Source of the DNA: Epiperipatus broadwayi
Taxonomy: Eukaryota > Onychophora > Udeonychophora > Euonychophora > Peripatidae
NCBI GenBank assembly: GCA_028023455.1
Contig: JAQFVV010012398.1
Coordinates: 7,278,682 to 7,342,681, forward strand
Length of the DNA stretch: 64,000 nt
Reading direction: 5' to 3'
Positions 25,253 through 57,589 of this stretch are shown piece after piece. The notes under the pieces were generated by a model. That model was given only the letters and a program-made list of their open reading frames with translations. It did no database searches and was not told the origin of the DNA. Made by a program: the position numbers and the translations under genes. Every line of letters begins with the position of its first letter. Within the stretch, counting starts at the first letter, position 1.

Positions 25253-26890
25253 ATATATAATTATTATTTTTGGGAACCTTGATAATGGCAGTTGCTAGTC
25301 TTTCGAAATATTGGATTGTAATGCAAAATAATACATTGTTTTTTTCCCAAAAATAATAATTTATCTACATCATACAACCGTGAAACATTAAATATAATAT
25401 ATATAATTAATAGTCACATACAATATTATATTAATAATATGACTATTATATGTATATAATCAATAATCACTTTCCAGGTTATATATAATAATTTGAAAAT
25501 TTTCAGTGCTTTTGAGTAAGTATGACCTAAAACTTGTAATTGCTACTCAATATTTTCAGCACATTTGATGATTATAAATATTATGTGAAATATAAGTATT
25601 TATAGTTGTAAGAGATTGCCTATATTTTTCTACATAAAATAATATTAATCATTTTTTTGTTATGCCTGCATAAGAGAACTGAGATTTGTTGGTATGAGTA
25701 TATATTTCTGTCATGTGATCATCAATAACATATTTATTTTCTGAAGCTATAATGATTGATAATGTGTATAAAGATTGTAAATAGGATAAAAATTGTTTTA
25801 TCTTTTACAATATGTTTTGAAGCCTGTTTGAATAGGAAGGTCACAATCTCTTACATATGTTTTCAACATTTGTTCAGTATTTATGAATATCCAATTAATA
25901 TAATATGATTTACAAATGTCAAACTTCTTGTAATCTCAACTCTGACATAATCCACTTTAGACATATAGATTAATGATTGATTATTATTAATTATTTATAA
26001 AGGTAAAAGTGATATTATTCCTGACCTATATTTTAAATATTAAACTTCAGTTAAATATTAATTTATCCATTTTTTAAATAAACGTAAACACATTCAGCTC
26101 CATCTTTCTTTTTTATACATAATATATTTTTTACATATGAAAAAAATAAAAATAAAATTGAAGTATGGGAGTTTTTCATAAAAAATTTCAATCTATGTAA
26201 TTCTAAAAGGGATAAACTTAAAACTTTCAACTTTTATCTCTATTACATCAACCTTTTTACTACCAGTATCATCACCATTATTTTCAGTTATTTTTGATTT
26301 ACTGCAAAATAAAGTTTTATCTGTTTAATCCAAATTCTCTAAGATATAGTCACTTTTCTCATTTTCTTATTTTCATTCATCTTACATGTAGTCTTTTCCT
26401 ATATCTTTTAATAATTAAAGGTAATGATATAGTTATAGAATAACACATTGCAACACATTTTAAACTTAATGAATCCATTTTACTTGAGAACTTGAATTAT
26501 ATCTAAATATAAACTTTCTCTTTTTTTAAAAGTACTATATAGTCTTTATGACTGAATATTAATTTTTCAATAATCTGAATACTAAATATCCAGAATTATG
26601 TCAAGCTTATAAATATAAACATCAGACTTATATAATGTTTATGTCTAACCACTAATTCTTATATTAACTAAATATTAAATAATAAGCATCTTCATTTTTT
26701 AGCTCATAAGAGCTCAGATCGGTTCTATTGTTATTTGCCAGATTATTTGATTTAGGTTTGCCCTTCCAATTTAATTTGCTACTGCCTTGGTTACATTATG
26801 GATTAAAAATTTATCATCAAGATTATTACCCAAAATTTCTATTTATATTTAATATTCCCATTTATATTTAATGGGAATACTATTTAATAT
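25253..26890. other. AT-rich DNA with a short inverted repeat
   Basis: A short fold-back at about 25258-25370 has arms around attattatttttggga and tcccaaaaataataat. It sits immediately beside the 478-bp array. The remainder is AT-rich with no gene recognised. Confidence 0.5.
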
Positions 26891-26895
26891 TATAA

Positions 26896-26896
<1 letters not shown>

Positions 26897-26938
<42 letters not shown>

Positions 26939-26943
26939 TAATA
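26897..26943. repeat. (TAA)n microsatellite
   Basis: About fifteen ATA/TAA trinucleotides in a row, directly to the left of the 473-bp repeat array. Confidence 0.9.
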
Positions 26944-26944
26944 A

Positions 26945-28684
26945 CTGAAAACAGGCTTATTATATACCTGTGTGTCTATATATGTAATATAGGGTATATG
27001 AGCACAGACTTTCAGATGACCCATCACTCTCCACTCTATCTAATATCACTGATACACTCAAGCACATATATGCTGAAAAGATAAATAATCACCAATATAT
27101 GTATTTCATGCTAAACCAGCAATCATCAGTTGGTCCAGATTATCATCTCCCACACATATATACTATAAGTGCTCAGATATATATTAAGATAGACAATCTT
27201 CCTACTTTAATGGACAGGCTCCAATCTACTACACCCTCCAACTCTTCAACCATCCATCCAATTGAAAATCTGATGATGGAATGCTCAAAGGCCACCCTGA
27301 GGCCGAGATTCTTGTCACACCCATGTTGACCTAAAGTCAATCTGAACCCCACATGTACAGGACATAATCCATTTAATACATGTGCAAGGATGAGCAGACA
27401 TCTCTATAATGTAATAACTGAAAACAGGGTGGCCTTTGAGCATTCCATCATCAGATTTTCAATTGGATGGATGGTTGAAGAGTTGGAGGGTGTAGTAGAT
27501 TGGAGCCTGTCCATTAAAGTAGGAAGATTGTCTATCTTAATATATATCTGAGCACTTATAGTATATATGTGTGGGAGATGATAATCTGGACCAACTGATG
27601 ATTGCTGGTTTAGCATGAAATACGTATATTGGTGATTATTTATCTTTTCAGCATATATGTGCTTGAGTGTATCAGTGATATTAGATAGAGTGGAGAGTGA
27701 TGGGTCATCTGAAAGTCTGTGCTCATATACCCTATATTACATATATAGACACACAGGTATATAATAAGCCTGTTTTCAGTTATTACATTATAGAGATGTC
27801 TGCCCATCCTTGCACATGTATTAAATGGATTATGTCCTGTACATGTGGGGTTCAGATTGACTTTAGGTCAACATGGGTGTGACAAGAATCTCGGCCTCAG
27901 GGTGGCCTTTGAGCATTCCATCATCAGATTTTCAATTGGATGGATGGTTGAAGAGTTGGAGGGTGTAGTAGATTGGAGCCTGTCCATTAAAGTAGGAAGA
28001 TTGTCTATCTTAATATATATCTGAGCACTTATAGTATATATGTGTGGGAGATGATAATCTGGACCAACTGATGATTGCTGGTTTAGCATGAAATACGTAT
28101 ATTGGTGATTATTTATCTTTTCAGCATATATGTGCTTGAGTGTATCAGTGATATTAGATAGAGTGGAGAGTGATGGGTCATCTGAAAGTCTGTGCTCATA
28201 TACCCTATATTACATATATAGACACACAGGTATATAATAAGCCTGTTTTCAGTTATTACATTATAGAGATGTCTGCCCATCCTTGCACATGTATTAAATG
28301 GATTATGTCCTGTACATGTGGGGTTCAGATTGACTTTAGGTCAACATGGGTGTGACAAGAATCTCGGCCTCAGGGTGGCCTTTGAGCATTCCATCATCAG
28401 ATTTTCAATTGGATGGATGGTTGAAGAGTTGGAGGGTGTAGTAGATTGGAGCCTGTCCATTAAAGTAGGAAGATTGTCTATCTTAATATATATCTGAGCA
28501 CTTATAGTATATATGTGTGGGAGATGATAATCTGGACCAACTGATGATTGCTGGTTTAGCATGAAATACGTATATTGGTGATTATTTATCTTTTCAGCAT
28601 ATATGTGCTTGAGTGTATCAGTGATATTAGATAGAGTGGAGAGTGATGGGTCATCTGAAAGTCTGTGCTCATATACCCTATATT
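26945..28684. repeat. 473-bp repeat array with mirror junction
   Basis: One plus-oriented copy (about 26945-27424) meets about 2.7 copies in the opposite orientation (27425-28684). Within the inverted part the period is exactly 473 bp (27697 to 28170; 27868 to 28341) and the copies look identical. The unit is homologous to the ~478-bp repeat at 24.1-25.3 kb, sharing words such as ggacaggct..caatc and tggtgattat, but is clearly diverged from it. TAA repeats lie at both ends. Open frames of 61-76 codons within it recur with the repeat and are not genes. Confidence 0.9.
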
Positions 28685-30390
28685 AAATAATAATAATAAT
28701 TGAGGTAATATAAATCAATATATTGATAGAATAAAACTTAATTTATGATCTATTTTTCTAAATGAATGCAATTAGATTATATAAAATAAAATTGAAAAAG
28801 TATAAACTTAGTATTTAACAAATAATAAAATTATTACAGATTATATTAAAAAAAACACTTCATCAGCAGCTTGAATTGATTACATATAATGCTAAAAAAT
28901 GTTAAATGAAAATTGCACTATCTATTAAATCTTTTATTGCAATATTTTAGAAAAACAAATAAGAGTAATACAAAATAACAAATTATATATATATTTAACC
29001 AACTCTTTACCATAATAGAATCTGATGTACTATTTCTACTGAATAATGCTTTGGTCAGTTTACCTTAAATCCATTCTCTTGTGGCTATGGGTTGCATTCA
29101 TTTTGTGATAAAAACTAGATCTAATATATACATATATATTAATTTAGATAAAAATCTCAAAATGTCTGTATTGTATAAAAAAACTAATTCAAAAAAATGT
29201 CAAAAATTCTGATAACTGGTAGTTTCTTTGCTCCTAAAGCACTCACTGTGCTTATGAGAACCCTTCAAAGTAAATTTTTTGTTCAAATCTTAAACTAAAT
29301 ATCATATATTATCTATAGTTTGTTTATATGTATCTAATTATTTTTGCTAATATATGTGAAATTTTTTATTCTTTTAATAAGAATATAATTTAGACTCAGA
29401 TTTTATTTAGAAATATTTATTTTAAAAAAGACAAATAAAAAAATTTAATAATGTAAAATAGGATGTTATGACTGGCTAAAAAAGAAATATATCGCTGTTA
29501 TTTTTGCCAATTTTATTAATTACAAATGAAATTTTAAATTTTAAACTATAATTTCACTGTTAACAAAAACTTTTTTGTCTCAGAAATGGAGTTAAATTTT
29601 ATTTTCATTCTAAATGCATCTTTATTGGAGATCATAAAATAATAAAAACTTTTGTTTTGATTGTGTTTAAGTTAATACCTTTTTATATATTTCTAATGTT
29701 GCAATATTATTTTTAAAAATGTTTTTTGTTTGCGAAATTATATGTCTAAAAAATGATTTTAAAATTGTATAAATATATTACAAAATAAAAGGTTAATCAT
29801 TAAAATAAAAAGTTGGAAATTTAACCCAAATAACTGTTCGAAAATGTATACAGTTAAAGAATTAAACTGCTTTCTGAAATAAACTTAAATCATGATAAAA
29901 GTAATAATGGATATAAATATACTTAATTCTAATATTATTATACTAAAAGCAAAGCAACATTAATAAAAGTAAACTACTATAATAATATTTTAATGAAGCA
30001 GAACATTATAAATTTTAAACAAGATTGAATAACTAATTATTATTTTAAAAATTAATTAAATTTACTTACATAAAATCAGCTATTTGTTTGCAAATTTAAG
30101 ATTCATTTTTATTTTTTCAGTGACATCTATCAATAGAATATGCATACTTTTAAAACATGATGTACAACAAACAATTGATAATAATTAAGTTATTTTTTAT
30201 TTATTTTAACATTTAAAAGCAATTAATCTCAAATAATAATTTGTTATTTTATAAAATAAATAGTATGTTAAGATAGTCTAATACAAATTTATATAATTTA
30301 CTTAATTTTAGGCATTCACAATTAATATTTTTCAAAGTTTGTTTTTATTTTTTACTTATATAAATATTTGAATTCTTAAATTAAATCAGA
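28685..30390. other. AT-rich DNA, no gene seen
   Basis: No feature recognised apart from short TA runs. Confidence 0.5.
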
Positions 30391-30578
30391 CAAAACTCTC
30401 CATACAGTAGTGCCACTCAGTGCAAGCCAGAGCAGTCAATGTATGCCAGAAGGCTTGTGCATAAAATCCATATCTAGTGTGTACTCATTCAATATCCCCA
30501 GACTAGTTTCTAGCTTGTAGCTTTCATCAGTGATTACTATGGCTTGCACTGAGTGGCACTACTGTATGGAGAGTTTTG
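30391..30578. mobile_element. 188-bp fold-back element, 39-bp inverted ends
   Basis: The ends 30391-30429 and 30540-30578 are reverse complements over about 39 bp (caaaactctccatacagtag and its partner). The same end, with a few changes, is the repeated unit of the mirror-image insertion at 59.03-60.80 kb, so this is a single short copy of that non-autonomous family. Confidence 0.8.
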
Positions 30579-32259
30579 CCTATTTTAATAACAGTTATGA
30601 GCAAGCATAAGAAATGGTGATCATGCAATGTTTAGTGGTTTATTTGAAATCTTGTTAATGTTTATTTCAAGTTCTTGCAGTAATATTTGCAATTGTGTTT
30701 GAACAGTCAGAATAAGCATATTATTAACCTAAATTCAAGTTAATATACCTGGTTAACAAAAGTATGTTAAAAATTATGTGAGACTTCTAATGTTTTTAAA
30801 TTTAAAATTCAAATTCATCAGTGCTTTCATTACAATCCATACACTGCATGATTTTGTTTTGCTAAAATTTGAATGCTAAATTTTTGAAGTTGTATACATC
30901 AATTAAATAACTAGTATCTTTCAAGATACATCCAATAAATATAAGTATAATTATGAATTTCAACTATTAACTGCTTATCTCATTCAAATTAATAAATATG
31001 TAATAGTAATTAAAAAAAGATACCTTCATCACATTTATGATATCTACCTGAATTTCTTTTAAAATATCAAAAATTAGCATTTAAAAATAAAAAAAGGCAT
31101 ATGGTTTTTTTGCTTGGGATTTCATAAGAAGTTTGTGTGACCCAGCACTAGAACTGCATGCACAGAATCAATCTAGAATTTCCTGATCCCAAATCAGTCA
31201 CTATACCTATTGCACAAAACCATGCAAAAATTGGGTAAAGATAAAAACTACTCATTGACTTTATGAAGTAATTTGAGCAAAATTTTTCAAAGTCAAAGCA
31301 AATGATGTTTTAAACTATTCTATATTAAATTTGTTGAATATCAACACAAACAAATTAATCAGCTTACAGAATATATACTTATTTATCTACTTTACCTATT
31401 TATGTTTAAACAATCAATAAATTATTCCAAACCTTATCTTATATATTTAAAATTTAGTATTGCTTATTTGAAGTTAAACATACATTAATTATTATAAGAG
31501 AGCTGTTCATCATAAGACTAATTTACTTATACATAAAACTGTGGTTCCTAAATGAAAATTGCATGTTTTCATCTTTCAGGAGGTTATTCAATCTGCAGAA
31601 TAAACTAAACATTTATTTTTTGGGGAATATTATATAAAAATAATAATTAATACTATCCTGACACAGTTATAATTTGATTTACTATATCTTTTTATAAAAT
31701 CCTAAAATCAATTATATATTTATGTTTCCCATGACTTCATTATTCTATTGATTACATACATTGTAATGTATTTATCAAAACGTTCCCAATCATAATTTTA
31801 AGTTGATCATAAAAGACACATATTTTCATGCATAGATTAAAAATAGTTTGGTTAACAACATCAAGTTCCTGTTTATTTTTGATAACAAATTTGATATTCT
31901 GCCATTTCTTAAATAATGATTGTTAAATTAAATTTGAAGTGCCTTAAATATTTAACAATTTGAGCTGATGCATCTAACTTATTAAACTGTAGATTATGGT
32001 AATACAATTTAATGGTTTGCTATACTCTTTATCTTAATGTGTTATAAAATAAAATAAAAAAGCCCTTTGGTTGCATAATATTTTGTAATCTTGCAAACAA
32101 TGTTTTATTAAAATAACAGACTTGATTTTAATCCCAACATGTGGACTATATTTTGTCACAGCTTGACTTTGTTCAACCTGTTGGCAATTTATCGATAGCA
32201 AGTGAATAATAACTATTTTAATTTATATATACCTATGTCTTATTCAAGTTACTTTTCTA
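30579..32259. other. AT-rich DNA with one tRNA-like relic
   Basis: The first 60 bases or so continue words of the 59-60 kb repeat family (aagcataagaaatggtgatc). The only other thing noted is a tRNA-like segment near 31140-31225, listed separately. Confidence 0.5.
31146..31222 (-). pseudogene. tRNA-like relic, anticodon loop resembling tRNA-Pro(UGG)
   Basis: On the minus strand a short stem of four pairs encloses the loop tttgggA, which would present UGG. An A-box-like caataggtatagtg precedes it and a degenerate B box (agattgattct) follows. Acceptor pairing is poor, so it is a decayed tRNA or SINE head at best. Confidence 0.3.
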
Positions 32260-32408
32260 AATGTTAAGTTTTTTCAGCAATGCCCTCAAAAGTAAATACA
32301 AAGTCTGAATTTCAAACAGCAGGACTCAAAAGGATATTCCTCTCAATCCTGCTGCTCAGAGTTTATATTTATTTATAGAGGGCACTGCTGAAGAAACATA
32401 ATGTTTGG
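32260..32408. repeat. Small imperfect fold-back
   Basis: Arms of about 65-75 bp (32260-32326 and 32333-32408) are inverted copies with roughly one mismatch in four. Landmarks are ttcagcaatgccctc and gagggcactgctgaag. A decayed MITE or palindrome. Confidence 0.6.
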
Positions 32409-32547
32409 GAGAGTGATTTGAAAATTTTTGTATTTGAATTTTCAGCTAGGATATGTACTGGGATATTTCCTATACCTTATTGTACATATTTTTATATTTG
32501 TTGCATTTTTTATATATTACATATTTATGAAATGTATTAATTAATTA

Positions 32548-32590
<43 letters not shown>

Positions 32591-32593
<3 letters not shown>

Positions 32594-33278
32594 ATATTAT
32601 AATTCAGAAGTCTGTATTTCTTCAAATCAATATACTACTCTTACAATTTACTACTTATAAATGTAGTAATTAGATATATGTAAAATATAACTTTAAAAAT
32701 TGTATCCACTTGGGAGGGCTTTTGACTATCCTCATTCTCTTTGTCAACTAACACTTTAAAAGGCTAATCTTCCCACAATTCCATGATCTTTAACGTTTGC
32801 TGCCTGTCTGTTAATTAAGTCATTTGTATTTGTATATTAACATAGCCTCCTTTATTTTTCTTTGTTGTTATTTTTTTCAATTTGCAATATTTTTAAATTA
32901 TTATAATTGAAGTTAAAACCATAAATACATGACTTATTATGGTCATAAAAAATGGATGCTGAAACATTATTATTTACTTTGCAATAATGTTTCATTTTCT
33001 GAACCCTTTTTAATAACAGCAAGTGCTCTTTAGTTCTTTTTTCCGACATGCATCTTGATTCCCCTATATTTCTGCTACCACACCTACATATCCATTTATA
33101 AATGATGTGATTTTGATTTTAAAATGAGGTTCACAGAATTGTGGGAAGGTTAGCCTTTCAAAGTGCTAGTTGACAAAGACTACAAGGATAGTCGAAAGCA
33201 CTCCTAAGTGGATAAAATTTTTAAAATTATACTTTACATATATCTAATTACTGTATTTTTTAAATATTCAATTATAAG

Positions 33279-33283
<5 letters not shown>
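32591..33283 (-). mobile_element. Short Penelope-like unit: inverted arms around a GIY-YIG relic
   Basis: The left arm (about 32591-32800) and right arm (about 33130-33283) are inverted relative to each other and match the fold-backs at 0.95 and 49.8 kb. Between them a minus-strand frame (32852-33049) gives the end of a Penelope GIY-YIG endonuclease domain, with words KEHLLLLKRVQ and FYDHNKSCIYGF. The same words occur in the better copy at 46.4-46.75 kb. The expected N-terminal GIY half is present only as degraded DNA (33050-33120) and there is no reverse transcriptase. An internally deleted, non-autonomous copy. Confidence 0.7.

Positions 33284-33331
<48 letters not shown>
33281..33331. repeat. 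(TA)n microsatellite
   Basis: About 50 bp of TA repeats at the right edge of the Penelope unit, with further TA at 33345-33360. Confidence 0.9.
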
Positions 33332-33336
<5 letters not shown>

Positions 33337-33360
33337 TAATAAAATATATATATATATATT

Positions 33361-33780
33361 ATAACAGAATCGCAGGTTACACCATACAACAATGTGAATA
33401 TGACTCAGTAGTAGGATGATTTGAATACAATATGTCAACCAACCTACAACAAGTCATATCCAAAATTTATGATTCGATGGCACATTTAGGTGTGTCAGAT
33501 GCTACTGAATCAGGAATGGCATATAACAAAGGGAGCACTTCTCACTACTGTCAGACCTAGGCCTTTGAATAGGATGCTAAAGATGTCACAATGAAATGCC
33601 CAGTTCCAAGTCACATCTACTTTCAATATAGTAACTTATAATTTACTTACAATATTTCAATAAGACCTAGACTAATGCATATTCATTACATCTCCTTTTT
33701 TGGGCCCCATTACACCATGGAATTTAAACTCAGGGAGTTCTTGCAGTCAGCTCTCTCCAGGGATGGACTTACTTAATTAT
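33361..33780. other. Less AT-rich unclassified segment
   Basis: About 420 bp with clearly more G and C than its flanks but no open frame of note. A possible mobile-element fragment; no terminal repeats seen. Confidence 0.3.
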
Positions 33781-33814
33781 TAACCAAATATGCCTATATA
33801 TAAGCATAGATATA

Positions 33815-33967
33815 GGAAAATACTGATGATGATCAATCATTTAGGAGAGCAATACATAATGATGATGATGATCATCAAATCTTTAATGGTGTAAATTTAT
33901 AATGATGATGGTGATGATCAAACATTTAAAGTAATAAATGCACAATGATGATGGTGATGATCAAACA
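33815..33967. repeat. 43-bp minisatellite, about 3.5 copies
   Basis: The word aatgatgatg occurs at 33858, 33901 and 33944, exactly 43 bp apart, each within a unit ending gatgatcaaac or similar, with a partial unit on the left. The ATG-ATG motif resembles the simple-sequence tail of the local RTE elements. Confidence 0.85.
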
Positions 33968-35482
33968 GAGATCAGATTGGTTTAAACAACTTAATATGTT
34001 TATTAACAACATATATAATAAATATTTACAAACAAAAAAATAACAAAATAAATAAATATTCGTTTATCAAGACTGTTTTTCTATCATTTTGATGGCTTCA
34101 CACAACAGAAACAAAATAATTTGAAGTACATTATATACAAAATTATATTATATAATTCATTAAATATATACATAAAACAAAAAAAAGAAAAGCAAAATGA
34201 GAGTTCACTAATTCTAATACTACCCCATTAATGTAATTATTAAAATGATATTTTTAAGTTAGGGTAAATATATTTATAACTACTTTTTATTATATATATA
34301 TATATAGCCCCACTCCTATCTATATATGTGTGTAAGTCATTGTAAAAATTAATGATAGATATGAAAAAGACCATTTACTCTAGTGGATTAATTGTGCACT
34401 CAGAAGTAAAACAAAATTACAAGTAAATATTATTAAAACTTATTAGTAAATAATATAGTTTTGTTTGTCCTAAAGTTTGCCCTCAATGTTAAATGTATAA
34501 AAATTCTTACTTGAGGTCACCTTGATAGATCAATGTCGAATTTCCAGAGGAATCTGTAAATTTACTTTTATTAAAAATTATACATATTAATTGATTGTGA
34601 TTCCTTTTTTAATATACATCAACATATGATATTTATCCATCCACTGCTTCCACTTCTAAATTGCATGTGATTGAATTTGAAAATGAATCCTGAATACACA
34701 ATAAAAAAAATTACAATACATAAACTTTCAAATAGAAATGATAAAAGCAAAAAAATAGTAATAATAATCATGTGAATCAAAACAAAATATATCTTGAGGA
34801 AAGCAAGCATCTTGTTCATAGTTAAGAGTTTATAAACTTAAATGTCAATCTCCATGCATACTGTCCTTGTTCACCAACTCTGTTGATATTTATATATCTC
34901 ATGATATTTGATTAAAACAAACACACACCAATCATCTCTCCTGAATGTATATAAATCCATGGAAGATTGATGTACACCAGCATTTTATAAAACAAACATT
35001 TTTATGGAAACTTTTAAAATTTCATAATTTCATAATGACCTTGAAGCTAGCTTTGGAATGTCCTATAGCACTGGTCTTTTATCCTCCACACATTGTAATG
35101 ACCATCACTATTAATTATATTGTTGCTCTAATAGATATATGAAGATGGCTTAAAGAAACAATTAAGGTCTAATATTTTCACATTTTTATTATTATTATTT
35201 CTATAATAATAAATTCCAGCTGGCAGAATAAATTAAGTCATTAGTTTATTTCTGCTAATTATAAATTGAAGTTTCTATCCAAAAATTTTTTTTTATATTA
35301 TCTTGAAACTACAGAGATGCTGAACAGTTTTTTTTTCTTTTTTAAAAAAAAAAAAGAAATAAAAACTTTACTTATGTGCTGTCAGTTCAATTGTTAGTTT
35401 CCAAGTCAAGTAAATGCTAGTGTTTTGTGCTAGAAAAAACCTATTGTTATAACTTAATAAAAAAAAACAAATTATAAAACAT

Positions 35483-35513
<31 letters not shown>

Positions 35514-36150
35514 TCTTCATTATTGAAATTCGATCACTTAGCAACAATTTTGACCTCATATAAATTTTGATCTTTGCTTATGTCTATTCTATAAGTCAAT
35601 TAATTAGCATTTTAGTTAATGATATTAAATGAATAAAAAAAACAATTAATTTCTCAAACATATTAGTTTATATATGTTTATACATGTATATACTACATGT
35701 GTATAATGAATTTGTTTGCTTTCTCACAAAAGATAAAAATAAGAATTAATTTCTCAAACATCAGTTTATATGTAGGTTTATATATGTATATACTACATGT
35801 GTATAAGTAGATATATAGGATAAATTATTTGTCTACCACTTGGTCTGAATTAAAACATTGTGAAAGAAACTGGGACAGGTGTGAAGGTTGGTTGTAAACC
35901 ATCTCTTACAGCATATATATATATATAGTAAATCATTATTTTGTAACTACTTACATACACACTCATACATGATTATATATATATGCACAATATACATAAG
36001 TACTGACATTTCCAAAATGTATTTATATATATTGAAAATAAAATCTTTATTTCTGAAAACTACAATTGCTTATTTAAAATTATTTTATATATTTATTTTT
36101 ACTGTTTAATTTATTACTAATATATATGTACATTCTATTTTTTGTTAACA
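33968..36150. other. AT-rich DNA upstream of the cuticle-like gene
   Basis: No coding segment recognised. It holds a diverged 100-bp tandem duplication at 35640-35810 (aattaatttctcaaaca at 35644 and 35744) and TA runs near 34286 and 35914. An upstream noncoding exon or promoter of the gene at 36184-57189 could lie here but I cannot identify one. Confidence 0.45.
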
Positions 36151-36151
36151 G

Positions 36152-36183
36152 ATATAAATATTTCCAAAATTCTTCGTGTGAAG

Positions 36184-36208
<25 letters not shown>
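36152..36208 (+). CDS. Proposed first coding exon (signal peptide start)
   Basis: ATG at 36184 in good context (aag before ATG) opens a short frame, MKILVILV plus one base, up to 36208, followed by a GT donor (gttagt). The upstream sequence ttctattttttgttaacag is a good splice acceptor, so bases 36152-36183 may be the end of the 5' UTR. Alternatively TATAAATA at 36153-36160 could be a core promoter, but it lies only about 31 nt from the ATG. A tiny hydrophobic first coding exon before a long intron is usual in arthropod cuticle genes. The exon ends in phase 1, which fits the exon at 41790. Confidence 0.5.
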
Positions 36209-57189
<20,981 letters not shown>

Positions 57190-57470
57190 ATAAATAATAA
57201 TGCTGCTAATAAAATCTGGATAAATTGATTAAATCTCTCTGAAAACCAAATGCCACTGTCAACAATTTAAAACCTAAATAGGTTGTAAGAGTAAATTAAA
57301 ATTTAAATTATTTTATAAAATTTGAGCACAATTTGATTTTGTACAAAATCTTGTAAATATTAGACGTTTTTCTCTTTTTGAGAAATTTATATGTATGTGG
57401 TAATTACCTTTTTGTCTTGTTTTTGTATTATATACTGAATAAATATTTTAACTTTATAGAAAACTTGATG
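57190..57470 (+). promoter_or_regulatory. 3' UTR with poly(A) signal AATAAA at 57439-57444
   Basis: AATAAA lies about 250 bp after the stop and T-rich DNA follows shortly after (57474-57500), as expected at a cleavage site. An earlier AATAAA at about 57189 (overlapping the stop) is probably not the one used. Confidence 0.6.
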
Positions 57471-57589
57471 ACAATTTTGTTTTAATTATTTTTTATTATT
57501 TGAATTAATGTAAATAACAATAAAATTATTTTCATATAAAAGTGTTTAAAAATAAATAAATTATTTAATTGAAAAATAGATATATGCCC

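Noticed and set aside
27099-28562. Open frames with MLNQQSSVGPDYHLPH in the 473-bp array
   Set aside because: Present in both orientations of the mirrored repeat and repeated with its period. No sign of protein selection.
30391-30578. Possible hairpin microRNA precursor
   Set aside because: The inverted ends are shared with the repeated unit at 59-60 kb, so it is better explained as a non-autonomous fold-back element.
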